DNA of 15,463 bases from NCBI GenBank assembly GCA_017550445.1, contig JAFZOV010000174.1, positions 1 to 15,463 on the forward strand, written 5' to 3'. The position numbers were made by a program, and so were the translations under genes. Source of the stretch: Fibrobacter sp. (GTDB taxonomy: Bacteria; Fibrobacterota; Fibrobacteria; Fibrobacterales; Fibrobacteraceae). The notes under the pieces are model-generated. The model was not told the DNA's origin. It was given only the letters and a program-made list of their open reading frames with translations, and did no database searches. This document shows positions 6,230-13,326 of this stretch, in pieces. Each line of letters starts with the position of its first letter. Positions within the stretch are counted from its first letter, which is position 1.

Positions 6230-7018
6230 ATGCGTTTGCCTTTCATAGCAGTTCTCTCGTCTCTCGTCTGTAGGCCGAAGGCCGTTCTTTCGTCTATAAT
6301 AGTCTGTATACTTGCCTCCGGTTCCTTTGCGCAGGCTCCGCGCGTGGTGCCCGAAATTCTTGATTCCATCCCGCACGAAAAGACCCATTTTACGCAGGGG
6401 TTGTTCTTTGACGGCAAGGATTTGATTGAAACTACGGGACAGTACGGCGAATCCGGGCTGTACCGCCGCACCCTCGATGGCAAGATTCTCGATTCCGCGC
6501 GTATTGCTCCCCGCTATTTCGGGGAAGGCTCGATTGCCGTGGGCGAGGACATCTTCTACCTCACGTGGAAATCGAAAAAGGCGTTCATTTACAACCGCAA
6601 GCCGTTCCGCCTCAAGGGCGAGTTCCGCATACCTACCGAGGGCTGGGGGCTTACCTACTGGCAGAACGCCCTCCTGATGAGTAACGGCAGTGACGAACTC
6701 CTGCAGATTGCTCTCGGCGGGTTCTACGTGATGGGCGCAATCCGCGTGAGCGATGCCGGCAGGCCTGTGAAGATGCTGAACGAACTGGAAATAGTCGGCA
6801 ATACTTTGTATGCAAATATCTGGCAGACCCCGCTTATCGCGGTCATTGACTTGCCCAGCGGGAAGGTGCTGAAGTATATCGACATGTCGCAGAAGGCGAA
6901 GGAAGTCGTGCGCAACAACGGCGGTGTAGATGTGCTAAACGGCATCGCCTATGACGGCAAGTTCCTGTGGGTTACCGGAAAGTACTGGCCGCAGATATAC
7001 AAGATTGTCGTTCCGTAG
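6230..7018 (+). CDS. Secreted glutaminyl-peptide cyclotransferase (PF05096 type)
   Basis: This 262-residue protein belongs to the beta-propeller glutamine cyclotransferases, which convert N-terminal glutamine of proteins to pyroglutamate. Landmarks: FTQGLFFDGKDLIETTGQYG, RYFGEGS, YLTWKSKKAFIYNR, EGWGLTYW, LLMSNGSDEL, GRPVKMLNELE, YANIWQT and a closing LNGIAYDGKFLWVTGKYWP. The export signal ends SGSFA before QAPRV, so the mature protein itself would start with Gln. The signal is odd: AVLSS occurs twice, at about 7-11 and 18-22, with RPK between, matching a 12-nt near-repeat in the DNA. No Shine-Dalgarno sequence precedes ATG 6230. No other standard start codon except TTG 6236 would retain the signal peptide. 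It should act in the periplasm or outside the cell. Confidence 0.9.
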   Translation: MRLPFIAVLSSLVCRPKAVLSSIIVCILASGSFAQAPRVVPEILDSIPHEKTHFTQGLFFDGKDLIETTGQYGESGLYRRTLDGKILDSARIAPRYFGEGSIAVGEDIFYLTWKSKKAFIYNRKPFRLKGEFRIPTEGWGLTYWQNALLMSNGSDELLQIALGGFYVMGAIRVSDAGRPVKMLNELEIVGNTLYANIWQTPLIAVIDLPSGKVLKYIDMSQKAKEVVRNNGGVDVLNGIAYDGKFLWVTGKYWPQIYKIVVP

Positions 7019-7058
7019 CTGCCGGGCCGTTGCTTGTGCGGGTGGCGGTAATTTAGTT

Positions 7059-7808
7059 TTATTGCGGGTTAGCAACAGGCCCGGGCGAGAACAACAGCGC
7101 GTTGCTGTAGGTTACGCCGAATGTGAGTCGCGGCTTTCTGGAGTTGAAGTCGAGAAGCCCGTATCGCGCATCAATAGAAACGCGGTGCTCGTCGAACCTA
7201 AAGCTGACATACGCGCCGACACCGACTTCGACGTTCCCGAAGTCACGTTGGTCGTCTATCCAGCCGGGGTTCAGCCAGAAGTTTCGGCAAATGTACTGTT
7301 CAACCCCGATGCGAACGAATTCGCCGATGGGGAGTTGTTCGATAAGCGAGAAGCCGCCGCTGAAAAGTTCCATCCATGCATCGAGCAGGGAATTGATGGC
7401 AACGTAGTCTTCGTCGCTGACGTAATCGTCGTCGCTGCCGTCACCGCAGTCGCCCGCTTCGCACACGAGCGCAACGGTAACGCCGACCCAGATTGCGGAA
7501 ACCCAGGAACGCCACGCGAAGTACTTGTTGCCCATGCCGAACGTGAAGTAGGGCGAGGGCAGGAGTCCCCATCCCATGATGAAATCGTTGGAGAGCGACC
7601 AGGAGTGCTCAAGCCCGATGGGGATTTCCCATTCGTCGCCCGAGAGGCTGAAGTTTATCTTCTCGGCGCGGGCGGTATAGACATCGGTATCTTCACCCTG
7701 GCTAGCGCGCTCGACCGTTTCCATAAAACCGGACGCTGAAGGCGGGTGCATGGTGCATCCGCTGAGCGCGACAAGGACCGCGAGGACTGTCAGGTAGAAG
7801 AATCTCAT
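7059..7808 (-). CDS. Putative outer-membrane-associated lipoprotein, function unknown
   Basis: The 249-residue protein starts MRFFYLTVLAVLVALSGC, a lipoprotein signal with lipobox LSGC and acylation expected on C18. I do not recognise a family. The N-terminal third is rich in aromatic residues (YFTFGMGNKYFAWRSWVSA), followed by an acidic loop with CEAGDCGDGSDDDY (about 116-129). The C-terminal part alternates polar and hydrophobic residues (VEVGVGAYVSFRF, HRVSIDARYGLLDF, RLTFGVTYSNALLF), which suggests beta strands as in small outer membrane proteins. The start at 7808 is taken because the signal peptide begins exactly there; the frame is open 22 codons further upstream. AAGG is present but only 2 nt before the ATG. 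A 30-bp dyad lies 40 bp upstream. It is downstream of metG, 128 bp away, and converges on the cyclotransferase gene. Confidence 0.75.
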   Translation of the reverse strand: MRFFYLTVLAVLVALSGCTMHPPSASGFMETVERASQGEDTDVYTARAEKINFSLSGDEWEIPIGLEHSWSLSNDFIMGWGLLPSPYFTFGMGNKYFAWRSWVSAIWVGVTVALVCEAGDCGDGSDDDYVSDEDYVAINSLLDAWMELFSGGFSLIEQLPIGEFVRIGVEQYICRNFWLNPGWIDDQRDFGNVEVGVGAYVSFRFDEHRVSIDARYGLLDFNSRKPRLTFGVTYSNALLFSPGPVANPQ

Positions 7809-7847
7809 GACCTTAATATATTGCCAAAAATAGAAAAAGGGAACGTG

Positions 7848-7877
7848 TTTGTGGACATTTCGACAAATGTGCACAAA
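7848..7877. promoter_or_regulatory. 30-bp dyad upstream of the lipoprotein gene (possible operator)
   Basis: TTTGTGGACATTT (7848-7860) and AAATGTGCACAAA (7865-7877) form 13-bp arms with a single mismatch around CGAC. The dyad starts 40 bp upstream of the lipoprotein ATG and lies 59 bp beyond the metG stop. No T run follows immediately on either strand, so an operator or a 5'-leader hairpin fits better than a terminator. Confidence 0.45.
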
Positions 7878-7936
7878 TTGGTGATGAAGCGCAGTACTCC
7901 AAAAAGGAATACTCGCGTTTGTGTCGCTAAATAATT

Positions 7937-10006
7937 CTAATGCACTCCGTTGCCGTCGGCCACGTCGCAGGTCACGGCCTTGCCGTTCACTTCGAGCGCA
8001 AGAGCATCGCAGAACACGGCGCCACCCTTAACGGAAAGCGCAATCTTCTCGAAGTCCTTCACCTTGAGTTCACGCGGTTCGCTCGGGGCGACTCCCTTGA
8101 ACAGGGCGCGGTCACCCGGCTTTGCGTCTTCGGGCACGGAGACGAGCCTGCAGGTATGCGCTTCGTTGTCGAGGTCGCCTGCAAAGAGCATGCCCTGGCT
8201 CATGATGCCGCGCAGTGCGCTCGGCTTGAGGTTCGCGAACAGGAGAATCTTGCGGTCCTTCAGTTCTTCAGCCTTGTAGCTGTTCTTGAGGCCGCTGCAG
8301 ATGGTGCGGAGTTCGCCTTCGCCCGCATCGACCTTGAGCACGTAGAGGCTCGTGGCGTCCGGATGGTCGGCCACTTCCTTGATCTGGGCCACGCGCATGT
8401 CCATGGCGGCCGGCACGTCGGCGGCCATCAGGGGCTTGTTCTGCTTGGGCTTCGGCTGGGCTTCCTGCTTCTTGACTTCTTCTTCAATGCGCGGGAAGAG
8501 CGGCTTGCCTTCGCCGAATGCTTCGCCACCCTTGAGGATACCCCAGGCGAGGTCGTCGGCGCTTTGGAACTTGCAGCCGATCATGGCGAGGCCTTCTTCG
8601 GCCTTGCTCGGAATCACCGGCCACAGCAGGGAGAGCGAGAGGCGCACGGCTTCGGCAGAAACGTAGAGCACGGTCGCGAGTTCGTCCTTGAGGGCGGGGT
8701 CCTTGGCGAGCTTCCACGGGGCCTTGACTTCGAGGTAGCGGTTGATGCTACGCACCAACTGCATGATGGTCTCGATGGACTGGGAGAGGTGGGCCTGCGG
8801 CAGGCCTTCCTTGATTTCTTCAATGACCTTGTTGGCAAGGTCGATGACTTCCTTCTCGGCGTCACCGATGGCGGTGGCGGCGGGGAGCTTGCCTTCAAAG
8901 TTGTTGAGCACCAGGCGGTGCACACGGTTCAGCACGTTACCGAGATCGTTCGCGAGGTCGCTGTTGATGCGACGGACAAAGCCATCGTGCGTGAAGTTCG
9001 CATCCTGGCCGACGACCATTTCGCGAGCGAGGAAGTAACGGAACGCGTCGATTCCGTACTGAGTCATGTAGTCCATCGGGTTCACCACGTTGCCTGCGGA
9101 CTTACTCATCTTTTCGCCGCCGTTCACGAGCCACCAGCCGTGGGCGAGGATGTGCTGCGGAAGCGGAATGTCGAGAGCCATGAGCATGGTCGGCCAGTAC
9201 ACGCTATGCGTAGTGAGGATGTCCTTGCCGATGAGGTGGTAAGTGGCGGGCCAGATCGGCGTGCCGTCGGCATAGGTCTTGTGGAAGGCGGTCGAGGCGC
9301 TTACGTAGTTGAGCAGGGCGTCGAACCACACGTAGGTCACGTAGTCGGTGTCGAACGGCAGCGGGATGCCCCAGCTGAGGCGAGCCTTCGGGCGGCTGAT
9401 GCACAGGTCGTTCAGCGGCTGGCGCAGGAACCCGCGGATTTCGTTCCAGCGGTAGTCCGGCACAATCCAGTCCTTGTGGCTTTCGAGGAAGTCAATCAGC
9501 TTCTGCTGGTAAGAACCCATCTTGAAGAAGTAGTTCTTTTCCTTGAGCCATTCCACCGGACGGTGGCTGATGGGGTCGCACTTGTTCTCGTCGAGTTCGT
9601 CTTCGCTGAAGAAGCGTTCTTCGCCGACGGAGTACCAGCCCTCGTATTCCTTCGAGTAGATTTCGCCCTTGTCCCAGAGCTTCTGCAGGCATTCCTGCAC
9701 GTAGGCCTTGTGTTCGGGCATCGTGGTGCGGATAAAGAAGTCGTTACCGATACCCATCTTCTTCCACAGGTCCTCGAAGCGGTGGTAGTACTCGTCCACG
9801 TGTTCCTGCGGGGTCACGCCGCGCTTTTCGGCGGCGCGCTGCACCTTCTGGCCGTGTTCGTCGGTTCCGGTCAAAAAGAACGTCTGGTAGCCCAGGATTT
9901 TGTGGAAGCGGGTGAGAATGTCCGCGAGGACGGTGGTGTAGGAGTGCCCAATATGCGGGGCGTCATTCACGTAATAAATCGGGGTAGTAACGTAAAAATT
10001 TTTCAT
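7937..10006 (-). CDS. metG: Methionyl-tRNA synthetase
   Basis: This 689-residue enzyme charges tRNA-Met and initiator tRNA with methionine. It shows the class I signatures HIGH at 18-21 (NDAPHIGHSYTT) and KMSKS at 299-303 (GEKMSKSAGN). The anticodon-binding alpha-helical domain contains FTHDGFVRRINSDLANDLGN, and a C-terminal EMAP/Trbp111-type tRNA-binding domain includes MRVAQIKEVADHPDATSLYV and LKPSALRGIMSQGM. The connective insert around 143-151 keeps only one cysteine (KCDPISHRPVEW), so it lacks the zinc knuckle, as in the Bacillus/Thermotoga-like form. The ATG at 10006 is fixed by the conserved start MKNFYVTTPIYYVN; GGAG is only 2 nt upstream, unusually close. A 722-codon antisense frame over the gene is a composition artefact. 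Confidence 0.97.
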   Translation of the reverse strand: MKNFYVTTPIYYVNDAPHIGHSYTTVLADILTRFHKILGYQTFFLTGTDEHGQKVQRAAEKRGVTPQEHVDEYYHRFEDLWKKMGIGNDFFIRTTMPEHKAYVQECLQKLWDKGEIYSKEYEGWYSVGEERFFSEDELDENKCDPISHRPVEWLKEKNYFFKMGSYQQKLIDFLESHKDWIVPDYRWNEIRGFLRQPLNDLCISRPKARLSWGIPLPFDTDYVTYVWFDALLNYVSASTAFHKTYADGTPIWPATYHLIGKDILTTHSVYWPTMLMALDIPLPQHILAHGWWLVNGGEKMSKSAGNVVNPMDYMTQYGIDAFRYFLAREMVVGQDANFTHDGFVRRINSDLANDLGNVLNRVHRLVLNNFEGKLPAATAIGDAEKEVIDLANKVIEEIKEGLPQAHLSQSIETIMQLVRSINRYLEVKAPWKLAKDPALKDELATVLYVSAEAVRLSLSLLWPVIPSKAEEGLAMIGCKFQSADDLAWGILKGGEAFGEGKPLFPRIEEEVKKQEAQPKPKQNKPLMAADVPAAMDMRVAQIKEVADHPDATSLYVLKVDAGEGELRTICSGLKNSYKAEELKDRKILLFANLKPSALRGIMSQGMLFAGDLDNEAHTCRLVSVPEDAKPGDRALFKGVAPSEPRELKVKDFEKIALSVKGGAVFCDALALEVNGKAVTCDVADGNGVH

Positions 10007-10051
10007 GGCTCCAAATGTAGTAAAAGTATATGGGATAAGTCCAAATTGGGT

Positions 10052-10090
10052 GTCATCCTGAGCGGAGTGAAACGGAGTCGAAGGATCCAG
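10052..10090. repeat. Single unit of dispersed repeat (metG / nitroreductase gap)
   Basis: A lone 39-bp unit starts GTCATCCTGAGCGGAG and ends GTCGAAGGATCCAG. It has the same length and the same ends as the unit at 5527-5565 but no inverted partner nearby. Within the unit ATCCT and AGGAT can pair. It lies between the divergent metG and nitroreductase starts. Confidence 0.75.
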
Positions 10091-10121
10091 TTATGTATAT
10101 TTCAATAAAAAAGAGGTCCCT

Positions 10122-10643
10122 ATGTCTTTTATCGAACTTGCCAAGAATCGCTATAGCTGCCGTGCCTTTACCGCTCAGGTCGTTGAACCCGAAAAACTCG
10201 CCCAGGTGCTCGAGGCGGGCCGCCTTTCCCCGACGGCAATCAACGCACAGCCCGTGACCGTGAAGGTCATCAAGTCTCCTGAGGCCCTGGAAAAGATCCG
10301 TGGCATTACCCGCATGGCCTACAATGCCCCCGTGGTCTTGATGGTCTGTTACGACGAGCCCAACTGCTACACCGCCGAAAAGTACAACGACAACTTCAAC
10401 AGCGGTGTGATGGATGCAAGCATCGTGACCACCTCGATGATGATGCAGGCGACCGACCTCGGACTTGCGACCCTCTGGGCCCGCGGCTTCAATGCATCTT
10501 ACATCGAAAGCGCGTTCGAATTTCCGGACAACTTAAAGCTCGCTTGCCTCCTGGATATCGGCTATGCCGACCCCGAGAACGGCGGCCCTTCGCCCAGACA
10601 CCCCGTGCGCAAGAGCATGGAAGAATTCGTGAGCGAAGTGTAA
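10122..10643 (+). CDS. Nitroreductase family protein (FMN-dependent oxidoreductase)
   Basis: This 173-residue protein is a compact nitroreductase-fold flavoprotein. R10-Y-S-C-R14 and SPTAINAQP (36-44) are the FMN phosphate and ring contacts typical of the family. GVMDASIVTTSMMMQATDLG then GLATLW (about 95-119) form the central helix and strand. A C-terminal LLDIGYADPENGGPSPRHPVRKS completes the fold. Physiological substrates of such enzymes (quinones, nitroaromatics, enones) cannot be predicted from sequence. GAGG at 10113-10116 sits 5 nt before the ATG. The gene is divergent from metG and stands alone; the next gene is a repeat-flanked ATPase of a different character. Confidence 0.9.
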   Translation: MSFIELAKNRYSCRAFTAQVVEPEKLAQVLEAGRLSPTAINAQPVTVKVIKSPEALEKIRGITRMAYNAPVVLMVCYDEPNCYTAEKYNDNFNSGVMDASIVTTSMMMQATDLGLATLWARGFNASYIESAFEFPDNLKLACLLDIGYADPENGGPSPRHPVRKSMEEFVSEV

Positions 10644-10673
10644 ACTGGCTGCTTTTCTGAGAAAATATAAAAA

Positions 10674-10710
10674 TTGCCTATTTTAGGTTGCCTATTTTAG
10701 GTAATTTTTA
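10674..10710. repeat. Tandem palindromic repeat upstream of the ATPase gene
   Basis: TTGCCTATTTTAGG occurs twice head to tail (10674-10687 and 10688-10701), followed by TAATTTTTA. Each unit has a CCTA-TTT-TAGG dyad. Together with the leading AATT and trailing TAATT the block is bounded by complementary ends. A single related copy lies just after the ATPase gene at 11869-11894. It could also act as an A+T-rich terminator for the nitroreductase gene. Confidence 0.75.
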
Positions 10711-10716
10711 TATATT

Positions 10717-10734
10717 GGAGAAAAAGGGGGCTCC
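10717..10734 (+). promoter_or_regulatory. Ribosome binding site of the ATPase gene, in a hairpin loop
   Basis: AGGGGG at 10725-10730 is 5 nt from ATG 10736. GGAG (10717-10720) and CTCC (10731-10734) can pair around it, placing the Shine-Dalgarno sequence in the loop. The strong site fixes the start at 10736 rather than the TTG at 10688, which lies within the repeat. Confidence 0.5.
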
Positions 10735-10735
10735 T

Positions 10736-11866
10736 ATGCTCGAAAATCCATTTCTCACCAAGGGCTACGAATCTGCCGAATACTTTTGTGACCGCGATGA
10801 CGAAACCGCTGCGCTGATTTCGAACATCAAAAACGGTCGCGACACGACTCTTGTTTCTCCTCGCAAGTTCGGGAAGACCGGCCTCATTTTGCACACATTC
10901 GAGGCAATAAAGAAAAAACGCCTAAAATTTGACACCCTTTACGTAGATATTTACGCGACATTGTCGCTGGGTGACTTTACCAAAACCCTTGCCGAGGCTA
11001 TCATGCAGGCTTTTCCTGAACGAACATCCATCGGCAAAGCCTTTCTAACATTTCTTAAGGCGCTCCGGCCAACACTCACTTACGATTCTATGAATGGATC
11101 TCCCCAGCTTCAATTCAATTATGGATCCGTTGCAGAAAAAGAATATACGCTCAAAAGCTTGTTCGATTTCCTGAATACACGCGGTAGGGGTGTTGTACTT
11201 GCGCTCGACGAATTTCAGCAGATAACTGAGTATCCCGAAAAGAACGTGGAGGCGTTGCTGCGAACCTATGTGCAGTCCATGCGTAACGTCCGTTTTATTT
11301 TCTGCGGTAGCAAAAAGCGCCTGATGGCAGAAATGTTCACTAGTGCTGGACGTCCCTTCTTCTCAAGCACAAGTATGCTTACGCTGGGGAAAATCGATGG
11401 CTCCAAATATGCGGATTTTATTGTAAGGCACTTCAAGGAAGCGGGACGCTCCATAGATGACGAGTCTCTTGCTTGGATTTTACACTGGACTCGTCGTCAT
11501 ACATTTTATACCCAGACGCTGTGTAACGAGGTCTTCTCGCGTGGAACAAACGTTACAATCCCTACCGTCAAGGCGGCTGCGCAATACATCCTTGACCGCG
11601 AATCAAATTATTTTTTGCAGTATCGTGAACTCTTGACAAGGCAGCAATGGTTGTTGCTTGTGGCGGTTGCTAAGGAAGGCAAGGTGAGTAAATTGGCCTC
11701 GGCGAAGTTCTTGCAACAGTATGGGATTGGGAGCATTACTAACGCCCGCCGCGCGGCTCAGTCATTGGTCGAAAAGGAGCTTCTCTTGACCACGGAAACC
11801 AAGGATAAGACGGAATACCAAGTATATGACGTGTTCCTTTCGCATTGGTTGGAACGCGAGTTTTAA
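10736..11866 (+). CDS. AAA/STAND-like ATPase of the archaeal-ATPase (PF01637) type
   Basis: The 376-residue protein opens with MLENPFLTKGYESAEYFCDR, the usual start of PF01637-like ATPases that carry a target-site winged helix. The Walker A region reads LVSPRKFGKTGL (39-50) with Ser41 where Gly is normal in the GxRxxGKT pattern, but G46-K47-T48 are intact. Walker B is VVLALDEFQ (153-161; D158, E159). FIFCGSKKRLM (188-198) is the sensor-like strand. The C-terminal part (about 300-376), with NARRAAQSLVEKELL and YQVYDVFLSHWL, is a predicted winged helix that could bind DNA. The role of such multicopy bacterial ATPases is largely unknown. Palindromic CCTATTTTAGG repeats bracket the gene, and its composition is more A+T-rich than the nitroreductase gene before it. 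No nuclease partner is directly fused. Confidence 0.85.
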   Translation: MLENPFLTKGYESAEYFCDRDDETAALISNIKNGRDTTLVSPRKFGKTGLILHTFEAIKKKRLKFDTLYVDIYATLSLGDFTKTLAEAIMQAFPERTSIGKAFLTFLKALRPTLTYDSMNGSPQLQFNYGSVAEKEYTLKSLFDFLNTRGRGVVLALDEFQQITEYPEKNVEALLRTYVQSMRNVRFIFCGSKKRLMAEMFTSAGRPFFSSTSMLTLGKIDGSKYADFIVRHFKEAGRSIDDESLAWILHWTRRHTFYTQTLCNEVFSRGTNVTIPTVKAAAQYILDRESNYFLQYRELLTRQQWLLLVAVAKEGKVSKLASAKFLQQYGIGSITNARRAAQSLVEKELLLTTETKDKTEYQVYDVFLSHWLEREF

Positions 11867-11868
11867 AA

Positions 11869-11894
11869 AATTACCTATTTTAGGCAATTTTTAG
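11869..11894. repeat. Palindromic repeat downstream of the ATPase gene
   Basis: AATTACCTATTTTAGGCAATT then TTTAG starts 3 bp after the ATPase stop codon. The arms AATTaCCTA and TAGGcAATT pair over 9 positions with one mismatch around TTT. It shares the 11-bp core CCTATTTTAGG and the trailing AATTTTTA with the repeat upstream of the gene. The T run means it may also serve as a weak terminator. Confidence 0.7.
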
Positions 11895-11928
11895 AAAAGT
11901 GGTTCAATTACTAAGATGTGGGCCGTCG

Positions 11929-11962
11929 CAGACGGAATTCTAACCCTGTCTGGCTATTTTTT
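11929..11962 (+). terminator. Possible terminator after the ATPase gene
   Basis: CAGACGG (11929-11935) can pair with CCTGTCTG (11945-11952) with one bulged T, and TATTTTTTG follows from 11955. It would end ATPase transcription before the next cassette. The stem is short, so the call is tentative. The rest of the gap 11895-12048 is A+T-rich and holds overlapping GGAA/TTCC palindromes at 11968-11986. Confidence 0.35.
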
Positions 11963-12048
11963 GTGAATTCCATGTTGGAATATTCCCCGTACGTTCTTTT
12001 TTGTTCGCTTAATATATATTTTATTGAATAGGGTATTTTGAGGGAAAA

Positions 12049-13317
12049 ATGGAAAATTACAACCGATATAAAATTGCGACTGAAAAAGCAGATTGGCGAA
12101 GAATTTGCGAAATCAATGGCGTGAATTATGATTCATTTGGTGTCCGCAAGGAACTTGCTGTCCTTTCAGATTATCTTGAATCTGGAGAGGTTGTATTTGC
12201 TCTAGCAGCGGGATTGATGAAGCAGACTACGACATCCAATCCTTTTGATTGGGGCGTGAATACTTGGCTTGCGGTACTGACCTCGGAAAGATTTCTTTTT
12301 TTAGATGCTGCTATGCTTACATCCTCTGTTGATACGCAGAGTATAAGGTTAAAAAATGTCCAAGCGATTTCTGCATCACAGGGATTTGTGCTTGGGAAAA
12401 TCATGATTGATTTAGGTAGTCGAATTGTGATGGTGGATAATTGTCCCAAGGATGCTGTTAAGGCCATGGCCGAGTTGGGAAATCGCTGGATGAAGGAATT
12501 AGAAGAAGGTTTTGTCCCGCCAAAAGAAAGCGAGGGAATGTCTGAATTTAAAGAAAGAGTTAAATCGCAACAAGAACGTGTAATGCCTCCGATAGCGGAG
12601 AATGAAAAAGTGAATGGTACAGCGGCGACTATTGTGACGGGCTTGTTTGGCTGGTTTGGTTTGAATGATTTTATATGGGGTTTTTGGGGTGCTGGATCGG
12701 TAAAATGTGGATTAAATCTAATTGCTTATCGTTTGGAAGAAAATGACCATCCGGTTATTTCGGGAATACTGGCTTTGGTTATTTGTGTTTGGGTTGTTGT
12801 TGATCTGGTTCGAATTAGTGATGGGTCTTTTTTTGGAAATAAAAAAACAGCGCCTGTGTCGGGTGGTCTGATAGGATTATTTGCTGTTATATATTTAGCT
12901 TTGTCGGTATTATGCCTTGTTGGAACGGGCTTTGAAATAAGCGATGTAAATAAGAAAGATACAGGAAAACTAGCGAGCATTAGGGAGATTGTGGATACAT
13001 ATAATCAAAATGAAGTTGCGGCGGATAATCTTTTTGATGGAAAACGTTTTTCGATTGGTGGTGCCGTTCGCTCGGTAGAAAAAGACTTTTGGGGTAATTA
13101 TGTTGTGAAATTTGAAGGTCTTGGTTCATTTAACATTTTCAATTTGGCAAACAAGGTTACTGAGATAGAATTGACATTTCCTGAAAAACAGTCCAAAGAA
13201 TTGACGAGCGTTCGTAAGGGAGATGTAATTATTGCTAATTGCATTGGAAGGGGGCTTTCTGTAGGAACTTTTTCTGCTGATAAATGTCGCTTGGTTAGAG
13301 TTCAGAAAAAGAAGTAG
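12049..13317 (+). CDS. Membrane protein with bPH, TM2-like and OB (tRNA_anti-like) domains
   Basis: This 422-residue protein appears to be a mosaic. Residues about 38-150 resemble a bacterial pleckstrin-homology domain of the YokE type (GEVVFALAAGLM, TWLAVLTSERFLFLDA, SIRLKNVQAISAS). Residues about 190-258 resemble a TM2 domain with two helices (GLFGWFGLNDFIWGFWGAG and a closing VICVWVVVDLVRI). A third helix follows (271-293). The last 110 residues match an OB-fold of the tRNA_anti-like type (TYNQNEVAADNLFDGKRFSI then GGAV, with C-terminal DKCRLV). GAGGG lies 4 nt before the ATG. It heads a three-gene operon (9-bp gap to the NERD gene) and is A+T-rich compared with the flanking genes. Domain names are by eye; the role is unknown, perhaps a membrane sensor or scaffold. 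Confidence 0.75.
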   Translation: MENYNRYKIATEKADWRRICEINGVNYDSFGVRKELAVLSDYLESGEVVFALAAGLMKQTTTSNPFDWGVNTWLAVLTSERFLFLDAAMLTSSVDTQSIRLKNVQAISASQGFVLGKIMIDLGSRIVMVDNCPKDAVKAMAELGNRWMKELEEGFVPPKESEGMSEFKERVKSQQERVMPPIAENEKVNGTAATIVTGLFGWFGLNDFIWGFWGAGSVKCGLNLIAYRLEENDHPVISGILALVICVWVVVDLVRISDGSFFGNKKTAPVSGGLIGLFAVIYLALSVLCLVGTGFEISDVNKKDTGKLASIREIVDTYNQNEVAADNLFDGKRFSIGGAVRSVEKDFWGNYVVKFEGLGSFNIFNLANKVTEIELTFPEKQSKELTSVRKGDVIIANCIGRGLSVGTFSADKCRLVRVQKKK

Positions 13318-13326
13318 AGAATATTT

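Noticed and set aside
6295..6300. TATAAT as a -10 box for the glutaminyl cyclase gene
   Set aside because: It lies inside the signal-peptide coding region, no -35 element sits upstream, and starting after it would remove the signal peptide.
7019..7058. Terminator between the converging cyclotransferase and lipoprotein genes
   Set aside because: GCTGCC and GGCGGT can pair only with a wobble and a long loop, and the T run is broken.
7940..10108. 722-codon open frame on the plus strand over the whole metG gene
   Set aside because: It exactly shadows metG, has a low-complexity His/Val/Glu/Ala composition, no ribosome binding site and no recognisable domain.
10674..10701. CRISPR-like array
   Set aside because: Only two 14-bp units directly abut one another, with no spacers and no cas genes.
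10688..10735. Upstream TTG start for the ATPase
   Set aside because: The extra 16 codons are read from the tandem repeat and the strong AGGGGG is placed for ATG 10736.
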